64,000 nucleotides of DNA from Tetrahymena thermophila SB210. Its lineage: Eukaryota; Ciliophora; Oligohymenophorea; Hymenostomatida; Tetrahymenidae. How positions within the stretch are numbered: the stretch's first letter is position 1; each line of letters starts with the position of its first letter. Below the pieces are notes generated by a model. It had not been told where the DNA came from. It did not search any database and worked only from the letters and a program-made list of their open reading frames with translations. Positions 42,613-54,500 of this stretch are shown piece by piece. A program made the position numbers and the translations under genes. The stretch lies in the NCBI RefSeq assembly GCF_000189635.1, contig NW_002476508.1, positions 1-64,000 on the forward strand, read 5' to 3'.

Positions 42613-44079
42613 ATGTAATCAAAAGAAGATTGTCCTAAAAAATGGGTGTCTATGTTTCTATATGCTATAGGCATTTGCAATCTTTACTACTCCTTCAACT
42701 AATATAGCACACTTTATGGGGTTTATAAAGAATACTTTTAAATTTAGCATTTTGATTTTCATTTTAACTTAATCATGAGCATTTAATATTTGATTCTTTG
42801 CGCTGTTATTATTTATATAGGAGTTATAGTTGATAAATATGGACCTGGGTTATGCTTTCTTATTTAAGGCATTTTGATTACAGTTGGATAATTGCTTATT
42901 TGTCTTTCTGTTTAGACTTAATTCTTTTTTATTATGTATTTTGCTAGGATATTGGTTGTTATTGGAAGCAGTTCTATTGCAGTTTCAAAAGGTGTGTATT
43001 GTAGAGATTATTTTTTATCTACTCATTTAGCTCTCACAAATTCTATCACAAGTCTCAGCTTTACTATTTCTTAGATCATGAACCTAAATTTGGTATGGCT
43101 TATATTGAAATCTCATGACTTAATTTCCGTAGAGCTATTTGCTCTTTTACTAAATTTCTCTGGGTTCTTACTAGCTCTTTACATTTACAAAATAGATACC
43201 AAAAATAACAAAATTCTATTTCTTTACAATTTTAAGTCAAAAATAAAAAAGGAAATCTAACTTAAAATATAAAACAATCTTGATATTAACCTTACAAACC
43301 AGCATCATCCTCTTAACAGTTAAGAAATTGGTGTATAGTAAAGACACACGTAATTAGATTAAGTTTAACTATTAGAGCTATCAGAAAAGTAATAGAAATC
43401 TCAAAAAAGTCTATCATTTCTTTCTTAATATTTAAAGGACATAGTAAGTCTTAAATTAAGCTATTGGCTTGGAAGCATTACAATAGCACTTTCTTACTTA
43501 AGCCTAAATACCTACATTGTGCTAGGTCCAGCAATATGCTAACAATATTTATAGATAACTCCTTAATAGTCAAGTTTTTACGTTTCCTTCTTACCAAATA
43601 TAACTTTAATAATGCCTATTATAGGAAAGATAGTAGATAGATATAAAATATGGTTTAATGTTTATTACTTTATATCTTTTCTAGCTGTTTTAGGAACAGT
43701 CTTTTTAGTATATTAAAAGCCAACTATAGCATTTTGCTTAATAGGCTTAGCTTACGGTTCAAGGACTTCTGCAGAATTTCCATTGATTTGTTTCTTAGTG
43801 AAAAGTAAAGTTGCAGGAAGAGCATATAGCATAGCACGATCAATTTCTATGCTTTCAATTAGCTTAATCTTATTCATAAACAGCTTTTTAACTCAATAAT
43901 TAGGATCATATTTTTATACTTTATTGATTCTTTTATTAGCATCCCTTCTCATTGCTATTTTTATTACATTAGTTAAAAAGCTTAAAAGCTATGAAGATTA
44001 GAATGTTTAGAATCTTTAGTATTCTCCACTAAAAAAAAAATCGTCTGAAGAAGATGAATAATCTAAAGCTTAGGAATGA
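42613..44079 (+). CDS. Major facilitator superfamily transporter, copy 1
   Basis: The gene is intronless, 488 aa, starting MQSKEDCPKKWVSMFLYAIG and ending in a charged tail. About twelve hydrophobic segments are visible, split 6+6 by a hydrophilic loop of roughly 90 residues. The loop between helices 2 and 3 reads VIVDKYGPGLCF, the position and form of MFS signature A (G-x-x-D-R/K-x-G). Other landmarks are STLYGVYKEYF before helix 2, SKGVYCRDYF, and in the second half IIGKIVDRYKIWFN and IGLAYGSRTSAEFPLICFL followed by KVAGRAYSIARS. The substrate cannot be read from sequence. The next gene is a close paralogue in the same orientation, 1.4 kb downstream. Confidence 0.83.
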
Positions 44080-45511
44080 TATAATTTCAATAAATCAATA
44101 AATATTATTTTAAAATATTAAAAATTAACTTTCAAATAATTAATTATATTTAATTTATCCATATTTAAATGATGCTATAAAATATTGCTTTTACTAAATA
44201 AATAATAATACTTTTTATCATTTATTTGAATAAAATTAATTTATTTATTTTTTTTTTATGATTAACTAACACTTTTTATTTTTATTTTTAAATTAAAAGA
44301 AATATTAAAAAATTAATTAATTTAAGTTTAAAGAAAAAAATGAAATTTAAAATCTTATTTTTGAAAGCATTTATTTTTGTTGGTAATATTAAAAATCCTT
44401 TTATTGAATTATTTACAAAAATATGTTTAGCATTATTAGTATAGCCTAAAGTATGAGCCAAGCTATGAATATATATATTTTATATAGATTTAAATAGCTG
44501 ATTAATGATTTAAACTATTTTGTTGTTAAGAGGTAGAGTTTAATTTAAAATTATTAAATGGCTTGAATAGTTTGATTTTAATTTTTAGTTTTTCTAAATA
44601 AAGTTTTATAAAACCTCTTTTATTTTATTTTAAAAATTATTAATGAACAGCTTAAATTATTTTATCTTAAAATAAAATTGCATTAAAACAATTTAAATAT
44701 TCTCAAAAATTTTCTTTTATATTTAATTTTGATAAAAAAATAAGGATTTTTTAAATACATTTTATTTTGAATTTTTTATTAAAAATAAAAAATAAGTCTA
44801 AATTTAATAATTTAGTTAAAAAATAAATAAATATAATTGAATCTAATTTTAATTTAAATATTTTTTAATCTACATTTATTTATTATTAATTATTTTTAAG
44901 AAAGATTTGTGATTTTTTTTAATTGTAAAAATTATTTAGAAAATTAATTTTATATTTTTATTTTTAAATAATTTATTAATTAAATGAAAATAAAGAAAAC
45001 TTTTTTAATTAAATGAAAGTTTTATCAAATTCTATTAAAATTTTTACGAGTTATTCAAAAGTATTTTATTTTATTGAACATTTAATAATAAACTGATAGA
45101 AAAATTAAAAAATAAAATAGAAAGGTGATACAATTTTGACAGCTTGAGTATTTATGATGATAATCAATTCATTCATTCACTCAATCAATCAATCTCTATT
45201 TTCTATCTTACAAAAATCTTATTTTTGTATTTTTGAACGAAATTACTCACTTTTGTGTGTAGAAAAGTAGAAATTTAGTAAAAAAAATCATAATTTTGAT
45301 AAAAATAATAATCAGTATTTTAATTTAAGAAATATGAATGTAGGAAATTCAAGAAATACCTGAAAATTAATGTTAGTTCATAACTCAATTAATTATCTAT
45401 TTATGAGTAAATAAAAGGAAACTTCATTATAAAATATTTAATATTCCTAAATTGAAAAAAAAATAATAATAATAGCAAATAAGTGTATTTTTGATCTAAA
45501 GCAGAGTCTAA
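44080..45511. other. Spacer between the two transporter genes
   Basis: This AT-rich spacer of 1.4 kb has long A and T runs. No coding frame, and no obvious duplicated copy of the upstream region of copy 1 beyond general composition. It should hold the 3' region of copy 1 and promoter of copy 2. Confidence 0.5.
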
Positions 45512-46957
45512 ATGAAAGGTATGTAAACCAAAGAAGACTGTCCTTATAAATGGATTACTGTTTTTATTTACGCATTCGCAATACTGATACTCTATTATTC
45601 TTTAATGGAGTTTAGTACTTTATATGGAGTTTACAAGACCTACTTTGATATTCCTAATTTTGACTTTCATTTCAATTGCATTTTAAGCGCATAATATTTA
45701 TCTTTGTTCATGGTTATACTTTACGTTGGCATTATTACTGATAAGTATGGGCCTGGTTTTTGCTTTCTTATTTAAGCAATTATTATCACTTTTGGATAAA
45801 TTTTGGTGTGTGTGTCTGTTTACACTAAATGTTTTTATTTGATGTACTTAGCTAGATGCTGCATCTGCATTGGATGTAGTTCTATCGCTGTTTCTAAGGG
45901 AGTTTATTGCAGAGATTACTTTCATTCGACTCACTTAGCACTCACTAATTCAATGACTAGCATGAGCTTTACTCTCTCATAAATAACAAATCTATACTTT
46001 GTTTGGCTTGTATATAACCATTATAATATACTTATTGTTGAGTTATTTGACCTGTTTCTTTGCATTTTGGGATTAACTCTAGTCTATTTTATATATAAAA
46101 TAGATGCCTAAAACAACAGATACTTAAGTCTTTATAACTACAAAACAGATTATCAAAATCTCAATTTTGTTCATTCTAGCAAAGACAAATAAAATATTGA
46201 CTAATCAAGCTCGCATTAACAAATTGAATTGAAGAAAAACATAAGCAACAAAAATTAGCAAATTAGTAGTGAAAAATAAGATGTGTATGTTTCTTAATTA
46301 TAGATTAATTTTAATTAGTAGAAAAAAGAAGATAAAAACGTAGTAGATGAATACCTAAAAGATTTAAAAGACTTAAAAAAGAGTTACTGGGTAGGAAATA
46401 TAACTGTAGCAGTAGCCTACGTCAGTTTAATGAGTTATGTTATGCTAGGACCTGCTATATGCTAGTAGTACATGGGTCTTACACCCTAAGAGTCAAGCTA
46501 TTATGTAGCCTTTTTACCAAATATAACTTTAATTATGCCGCTAGTTGGAAGAGTTATAGACCATTATAAAAGCTGGTTTAATATTTTTTACATAATTAGC
46601 TTATTGGCTGTTGCTGGATCTTTATTACTTTTATTTTAAATCCCAATTGCAGCATTTTTAGCTATAGGAATGGCATATGGCTCTAGAACAACAGGCGAAT
46701 TTCCTTTGATATGTTTTCTATCAGATAAAAAAATTGCTGGTCGGGCTTACAGTATATCTAGAGCTACATCTAATATGCTTTTAAGCATAATGCTATTCAT
46801 TAATAGCATGATTGTGGAATATACTCGCTCTTATTTATATACATAAATCATTCTTTTATGTTGCGGATTGTTAGTCTCAATACTTATAACTATTGTTAAA
46901 TATCTTCATCTCCATGAAGTTAAAATTTAAAGTAATCAAATACCAACAAATAATTGA
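45512..46957 (+). CDS. Major facilitator superfamily transporter, copy 2
   Basis: The gene is intronless, 481 aa from the ATG at 45512 (a second Met is at 45521). It is colinear with copy 1: TKEDCPYKWITVFIYAFA, FSTLYGVYKTYF, IITDKYGPGFCFLIQ, SSIAVSKGVYCRDYF, STHLALTNSMTSMSFTLSQI, LGPAICQQY, FLPNITLIMPLVGRVID, GMAYGSRTTGEFPLICFL and IAGRAYSISRA. The two proteins look roughly half identical; the central cytoplasmic loop is the most divergent part and is richer in Lys/Gln/Asn here. The shared absence of introns and the adjacency point to a tandem duplication. Transported substrate unknown; twelve membrane helices expected. Confidence 0.83.
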
Positions 46958-49900
46958 TTTGATTGATTGATTGATTGAAATAAAGAAATCTGCAAAAACC
47001 TTTTGAGGATTCTAATATTTAAATATATATATAATTAATTATTTTTCGTACATTAATAAATTAATATAATATTTTGTTTATTCTTTATATTGATATCTAT
47101 TTTCTTAAAAATCTATTCTTCTTTATTAATGAAATTCTATATTTTAGATATTAAAATAGCAAAAATTATAATGCATTAACCATCTAATTATATATCTATA
47201 TTGAACTAAACTGCATCAATTTTTTAATTTATATTTAAAAATATTTTTTTAAGCTTGAATGCGTTGTAAAGAACATCTAAAAGTTAATGTGTGTATTTAT
47301 TTGTTTATTTATTCAATTATTTTTTATTTAATATTTTCTTTTTAATTAATTTATCTTTTTTATTTTTTTATTTGGATTTTTTTCAATTTTTATTTTATTT
47401 AATTTTATCTTGTAATTTATTTTATTAATTTTATTTTTATTTTTATTTAATTTATTTATTTATTTAAATTTATTTATATTAAAATTTCATCATCAATCAT
47501 CAAGAGGCTAGATTCTCAAAAGGAGATTTAGTGTGCTCAAAGATTTATCTAATTAAAAAATATTTTTATATATCAATTTAAGCTAAGAGAGAATTTCATA
47601 ATCGGGGTTTTGGGGCCACGTCCTGGGATGAAAAACTTAATCAGTCACTCATCGCATCTTTTGATTGATGTTATGGTGAAATTAGTCTGATTAAAATTCT
47701 AATTTTGTTAAATGCTTTTGTAAATTTATTTCCAAATTTAGTGGCTAAATATTGGAAAGTAGGATAATGAGATATTAAATATTTGATTGTTGTGACATTT
47801 TAATAGTTTGCTCATTATCCTTGATAAAAACTTATTACAAGCTTTAAAAAATTAGATTTCAGGTATTGTTTGTTTGTTATATATGATTTTCATATTTTTA
47901 TTTGTTTCAATTATTTTCCCCTTTGATTATGATTTAAATTTTTCGAATTTAACAAATTTTCTTAAATTAATTTATTATAATTTTTTTGCCTAATATCTTA
48001 AGAAAAAACAAAATTTAATCAATTTATTAACTAACAAATAATTCAAAATTATTGCAAAATTTTTCATTTTATTTATCTTTTAAATTTTATTAGAATGAGT
48101 ATTTCAAAAAAAAATATTTAATATCAAACAAAATCTTATTAGCATATTAATTTCTTATGTTAATTTTATTAAGAATAAATAAATCTCTTTATAAATGTAT
48201 TTCATTTTCACTATTAAAATAATAATTTTTAAATCTTGAATTTTTACTTAATAAAACATTGATTAACAAGTAGAAGAATAAGTTGAAAGTACCTATATCA
48301 TTAAAATGAATGAAACAAAATAAATATATTGATTAATTTCTTTTTTTCTTAAATTTCCATTTATTTTATTTACTTTGATACTCGAATCTTTCTTTCCTAC
48401 AATATAAGCAAAATTGCTAATAAATATAACAAACGGAATATCAAATGATAAATTATGATTAAAAAAATATAATAAACAAGAATATGAAAATAGTAAATAG
48501 GAGCAAAATAAATGATATAATAAATATTAAGCAATTATTAAAAAAAATAAATAATCAAAAATATGAAATAGTAAAAGGATTGTGAAAATATAATAAATAT
48601 GATTAAAAAATAAATAAATAAATAAATTTATATAGGAAATTTAACTAAAGTAAATCTTTTATTAAGATTAATTTAAAAGGGGGCACTCATTTTATATTAC
48701 TTCAAAAAACAAACCTCTATAAAAATAAAATTTACAAAAATAAAAAAATAAAATAAAAATTATTATTAGATAAAATATTGATAAAGCTTTTTTTAAATCG
48801 ATAAAAAATTATTTGTTTTATTTTTTAAAATTATTTTCAATATAAATTTTTCTTTTTGATGAAGTTTATTTTTCTTTATTAAATATTGATTGATTTTGAT
48901 AATTAATTTTGTATTTGTTTTTATTTGTTTTAATATTAAATATTATTTAATTAATAATTATTCATTCTTTTTTCAATATTTTTTACCGTTAAGATTTATT
49001 TTTAATTTTTGTTATGTTTTTAATTAATAGAGTTTTTGATAAATAATTTTAACATAAAATTTAACATTTTATTAATGAGATTTTAATAGTAAGAATGGAA
49101 GGGAAAAAAAGAAAAAGAGATTAATTTAGATTGCTATGCTATGTTTTTAGTGTATTTTACAAAAGAAGACTCAACTGATGATTCATTTTTTATTATAATT
49201 GTTTTTTGAAAAAGAAGCAAGAGATAAAAAATTATTTAAGTTTAATTTTTTTGTTCGCATTTTCCTCATTTAAACTGAAAGATGAAGCATTAGATTTTAT
49301 AGTTTAATACATCATTTATATATACTTATTCTGCATTGATATCTGTAAAATTAGATTATCTCAAAAGTATTAATTAAGATGTATATTATTATCTCAGAAA
49401 GAATATATCTATTTGATAAAAACTTCCTTAAATTTTATATCCTTTCTTTAATGGTTACGTGATTGAAAAACTAAAACTTTCTTATGCTTCCTCTTATCTG
49501 AATATTTACTTAGCGTTAGCTATAGATTGATTGTTTTTTTTGGATTTAATATAACTTTTTTCAATTAATTGTTTATAATACTTTTCTGCTAACAGTATTA
49601 ATTAATTAGTTAGTTGTAGTTTCTTAATTAATATATTTTTATTAATAAGTGTGCAAATTAATATTTTTCTTTATAATGATTAATAATTGCAAAAAGTTAA
49701 TCTATCAGGTAAGATATATGGTAAATAAAACACTTCAAACAAATACTTAAGAGGTAGAAAAAAATGTACACTTTAAGGATAAAAATCATTGATTATTATA
49801 AAAAAAAAAATCCATATCATATTTAGTCCCTATTTTGATTGAAAGAATTAGCTTTAATTAAAGAGAAAGAAAAGAAATGAATTAATAAATACAATTGCTA

Positions 49901-50013
49901 TAAGTTAAAAAAAAAAATAATTAAATTTATATATTTATAGTAACTCTAAAAATTAGTAAATAACAATTACAAGAAAAAACCAAAGGTTAATAATAGTAGC
50001 TACTACTTAGGAC
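46958..50013. other. Intergenic, 3.1 kb, with one GC-richer island
   Basis: Most of this stretch is low-complexity T-rich then A-rich DNA. A clear outlier at about 47598-47695 contains GGGGTTTTGGGGCCACGTCC and further GC-containing sequence without an open frame. A homopurine-rich patch follows near 49090-49130. No gene is supported. Confidence 0.5.
47598..47695. ncRNA. GC-richer non-coding island, possible RNA gene
   Basis: This stretch of about 100 bases is strikingly richer in G and C than the surrounding kilobases. It includes two G4 runs separated by T4, the palindrome-like GGCCACGTCC and GGGATGA, with CTGA about 57 bases later (a one-mismatch box C and a perfect box D). There is no terminal stem to support a C/D snoRNA, and no snRNA family I know matches. 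The strand is undetermined. Confidence 0.2.
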
Positions 50014-50588
50014 ATGAGATTGCTTTCCCACAATTTACTCTAGTGCAACGTTAAAAATTGCAAATCAAATAATTTCCCCTTGAAGATTTAGGTCGATAAA
50101 TCCAACATTATAAATTGCGAATTCCGTAAGGAACCTCTTGTTAAGCTCATTCCTAAATTAGATTGGAATGCCTTAGCTATTACTGTCCATAATGTAATAA
50201 ATCTCATTTGAATCTAACAATAAAAGCACTTCATTGAAACAAGCTTTCACATTTTTAGATTTAGCCGAATTCATTAAAATATAATTATTATTTATTTAAA
50301 ACTAGCTTGCTAAGAATAAAGAATTCCCTGAAAAATTTAGCCCTGCTCTCTTAGATGATTAAAAGTTTATGCAAGAATTACACAGAATTTTGATGGAAGT
50401 AAAAAATAAATTTTGGTTTTCGTTTTAAAATAAACAATAATTAAGGTTTCTAAAGTCAAACTAACATTTTTTTTGCTGTAAAATAGACTCATATTATTGA
50501 AGGTGCTTTAATCTGTGAAGGTTGCAATAAGAGATATCCCATTAAAAATGGTATCCCCAACATGATTTTAAATGATGAAGAAGTTTGA
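50014..50588 (+). CDS. TRM112: TRM112, activator of methyltransferases
   Basis: Trm112 is the small zinc-binding partner that stabilises several methyltransferases: Trm9/ALKBH8 and Trm11 (tRNA), Bud23 (18S rRNA) and Mtq2 (eRF1). Exons are 50014-50193, 50306-50398 and 50487-50588, all phase 0, for 124 aa, the normal length. The sequence starts MRLLSHNLLQC with Cys at 11 and 16, the same spacing as the zinc ligands of the yeast protein. A second Cys pair lies in LICEGCNKRYPI, and the family signature GIPNMILNDEE closes the protein. The middle part VKLIPKLDWNAL matches the conserved helix. It ends convergently with the large minus-strand gene, about 1 kb away. Confidence 0.95.
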
Positions 50589-51576
50589 AAGGTGAAGAAA
50601 GGAATAAAAATACAAATATATTAAAATATAGGTTCATTTAATTTAATAAGTAGCAAATATCTGGCTGTTTTGGTGCATAAGATAGTCAAACTCTATACAT
50701 TTTTAGGGATCGCTTTTTAAAATTATAAATAAGTTGTTTAACATTATAAATTAAATTACAAGTATTTTATTTATGTTTCCTCTAAAAATGTATTTAAGTT
50801 TGGATTTCTTTCATTCATTCCATCCATAGTTTTACAATCATTTAACATAGTTTTACAATCATTTAACATAATTTTCAGGTCTTTAATAATTATATTAAAA
50901 TTGCCCTCAAAAAAATATTTTATTTTAAAAAGTAAAGTTAAATTAGTATTTCATACAAAAAATACTGCTTAATTTTAAATTTAGAAAATAGATAGAGATA
51001 TATGTTAATCTATTAAATTAAAAGACGCTATAAAGGTAGCTAAAGCTAAATTAATTTTCTTTTCAATGATTATTGAATACAATTTCTATAATTTTGTGAA
51101 AAATAATTTATTTATTTATTGTATTGCAATGATTAAGCAATAATGTATCTAACTCCATAATTTTTTCAAAAGTTAATATAAATTTGCATATATTACTTCA
51201 ACTAATTATCCAATAAGCAAATTATTATATTTAATCTAAATATATAAAAGCTAATTATTTAATTATTAATATTAATTAATAATAATAACAAATTTAATCA
51301 AATTTCATTCGCACTTTATAAAATAAAAAATTTAACAATTCCTTAAAAAGTTTTTTTACTGATTCCTTCTGTATATTTTTAGTTCAATAATATAATTGCT
51401 TACTTTTAGTTCAGTTAAGTGATTTTTAAATTAGATAATAAATATTTCTTTATAATTTATTTAAAAACATTTTTAATTTATATTTTATAGATTAGAGAGG
51501 ATAAGTTTTTAAAATAAAATTACTAATTTATATTTATAAAAAATTTTAAACAAAAAATATTAATTCATAATTTTCA
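50589..51576. other. Convergent intergenic spacer, no gene seen
   Basis: The spacer holds the 3' ends of TRM112 and the CFAP46-like gene. A 21-bp tandem repeat (ATAGTTTTACAATCATTTAAC, two copies) lies at 50826-50868. Otherwise featureless AT-rich DNA. Confidence 0.55.
50826..50868. repeat. 21-bp tandem repeat, two copies
   Basis: Two identical adjacent copies of a 21-base unit containing TTTTACAATCATTTAAC. A small recent duplication in the spacer between convergent genes. Confidence 0.9.
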
Positions 51577-54500
51577 TCATGAAAGTCTTATTATTGGCAC
51601 ACCAACAAATATAACATTATCTGTAGCCAGTCTTTTCTTTGGTACATGTTTTTCAGTTAATTAATTAGCCTCATCTAAAGGTTTTTCTTCTTTCTTAGTA
51701 TTTGCAGCACCTTTGCCTGCAGGTTAACCTTTTTTGTTATCTTCTTCTTTCTTTATATCAACTGGAACACCATTTCTGTCAACGTATATGACTTATGGCT
51801 CCTAATATGGAAAATAAAATTAGAAAATTTAAAATCTTTTATTCAAACTTTTAATTATTTTCTATTTAAAAATGATAAAACTGTTTTTTTATTTTAGAAT
51901 TTTTAATATAAAAAAGGAATTTTTTCAATTATATTAATTAATCAATTTTTATTACCTTAAATTTAGAAAGTGTTGCAGATATGTAAATTTCATCATTGAG
52001 TTGATTTAAAAATGAGTCAACCATTTAAGGAATTAAGTTTGGTTCTACTGCCCATTGTGTTGAAGCAATAGAAGAAATTCCTAAAATGGTAAGGAGAGCT
52101 GATGAGTTTATAAGAGATTCATGTAAAGGAGTTTTTTCACCTTCTGGGTCAAGTGAAGAGTATTTTTCTAAAACTGTCTTCTTGGCATTAATTTTATCTA
52201 TTATAACTACAGCTTTTGTTTGGCATATTTCATTCATATCTATCAATAAACGAGGAGTTAAAATATTCATTAGACCAGGATTACCATAAAAGAGAAGCAA
52301 AGAGCCATTAGAGAGATATTTTTACCATTCTCCTATACTTGCTATTCTATTGCAAGAAGAAACACCTTCCCACTTACAATTAGGCAATAAAGTTTTATTT
52401 TTTTCAAAAATAGGATCTATTTCATATTTATTATCAGGCTCATCTTTCTTAAACGAGTATGCAACATATTTAAGCTTATCTTTAGCAATTCCATAGCTGT
52501 TATTTAGAGTAGGTTAAAATCCTTTTTATTTTATTAATAAAAAAATTAAATTGCTAACTTTTAAAAAATATATTTGGTATTTGAAGATTTTGTTTTGAAT
52601 TTCATTTTTTTACCTATCGATTTAAGTCTTTTTGAGAGTTAAAGGAGAGAGAAATCTCTAGAAATCGCAGGAATAGATTTAAAAATTGATAGCTGTTCGA
52701 ATGGTAAGTTAAAGAGAGAAGTGTCAAGTAATAAAACAAGAGATTCTATTCCTGTTTTAGTAGGAGGAAGTGGACTTTCATACTCAAAAAGCTCATCTTT
52801 ATTAGCACCTTTTTTGGGGGCTGCTTTATTGTCCTTTTTTGGAGGTGCTGCTTGAGCGGGCTTTGCTCCTTTAGCTCCTTTTTCTTGTTACTGTTAGAGC
52901 AATTATTGCTATAACTCTTATTCAAGTTAAGCATCTAATTCAGGTGAACTGTTAATTAAAGGACCTATTTCATCAGTAAAGAAAGAACAAAATTCTTCTA
53001 TTTCTTGTAATATTTGAAGATATTCTTCTTCTTGTTGATTAACAATCGAGGTATAATCTTTTTCTTGAATAATAGGAGTCTTAACTAGAGCTGTTTTTAT
53101 CAAGTTATATCTTAATTTTAATTTCTATATAGTTTAATGGTCTTCCAGCTTCATCTCCTTTCTTTTTAGCTTAACTTCTAACTTCCTATCTTTGCTGATT
53201 CTCAAAAAGCCAAAGTAAAGGAATCTATTTTAAGTAAAATTCATTTGAATTAATCGTAAACAATAAAATCTGTTAAATTACCTTTTGTCATTTGAAAATT
53301 GTAAAATTAAATAAGAAGATCCGTTTGGTAATAATTTAGTAATTATTTCAGTGTAGTCTTCAGTCTTGAAAATGTTATCCCATATTTTGAAACCCTAAGT
53401 GAGAGACTTAAAGGCTTCTTAATTCAAGTGTCCAGCTTGATTGTAAACGTGCTTTATCAAGCGCTAGTATGAAACAAACTTGTGCTTTCCATACATAGCT
53501 TATTTAGCCAAATTAACAACAAATTCAGTATACTAGTAATGCTAGTATTTAGCCAAAAATTCAAAACTTTTATCAGCACCCTAAAAGTTTTTATTTTATA
53601 ATATTACTAAACATTCTTAAAATGATAAAAAAAATTTTACATGAATACCCAGATTTTCAAGGAATTCTTGGCAGAATTTTTTAACATATGAAGGGGCATT
53701 TTTGGATTTTATAGGATCGTCAATTGATTTATATTCATTAATATATAAATTGTTAATAGTGTTCAGACTATCAGAAAGATAATCAATAATTTAAGATTCT
53801 GAAGAAGGGCTTTACTCATCATATTCATCTTGTTATTAACTTTAAACAGTATTTGTGTTCTGTTAAAGATCGTTAGGAATATTCCCTTGAGAATTATTTT
53901 GCTATTATTAATTTAGAATGCTCTATTAGTCATCTGCTTCTGTTTTATTTTCTTTTATTTACCATATTTCTTGCATTTGTGCCCTATCTTCTGCCTTTTC
54001 ATAATTAATTAGAAAATATTTAAATTAAATAAAAACAAAATACATAAAAATAATAAAATGCTATTCTATTTTAATATGAGAAGCTCAAACAAACAAACAA
54101 ACAAAAACTAATGCTTTGTGCTAGTTTGTTTGTTTTGTTTGAGTATAAAGTTATCAAATAAACTTTATCACAAAAGATAAATTAATCAAAGTAGTATTTA
54201 TTATCTTGAAGTAAACAAGCTAGACAGATAGATAACTTGCTGCTAGAACAAATGAAGAAATTAAAATAAAGAGGTTGGTTGGTAGATAAAACAAAATTAA
54301 TTTATTTTTACTAAAAGTCTTTTAGCTCTAGCCCACTCAATATTAGCAATTACATAATCATATGAGTCTGTAGGGAATTTGCTTTTAATAGACTCTAAGA
54401 TTGATATTGTTTTTTCGAATGATTCAAACCTTCTCGAAGTTGGTTAAAGCTCTAATTCGATAATCTTGTTGAGTTTACTAATGTATTCTTTTAACTTTAA

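Noticed and set aside
47605..47616. Internal telomere-like sequence GGGGTTTTGGGG
   Set aside because: It is a single unit of the wrong length for Tetrahymena (G4T2) and not part of an array, so it is not evidence of a chromosome fusion or breakage site.
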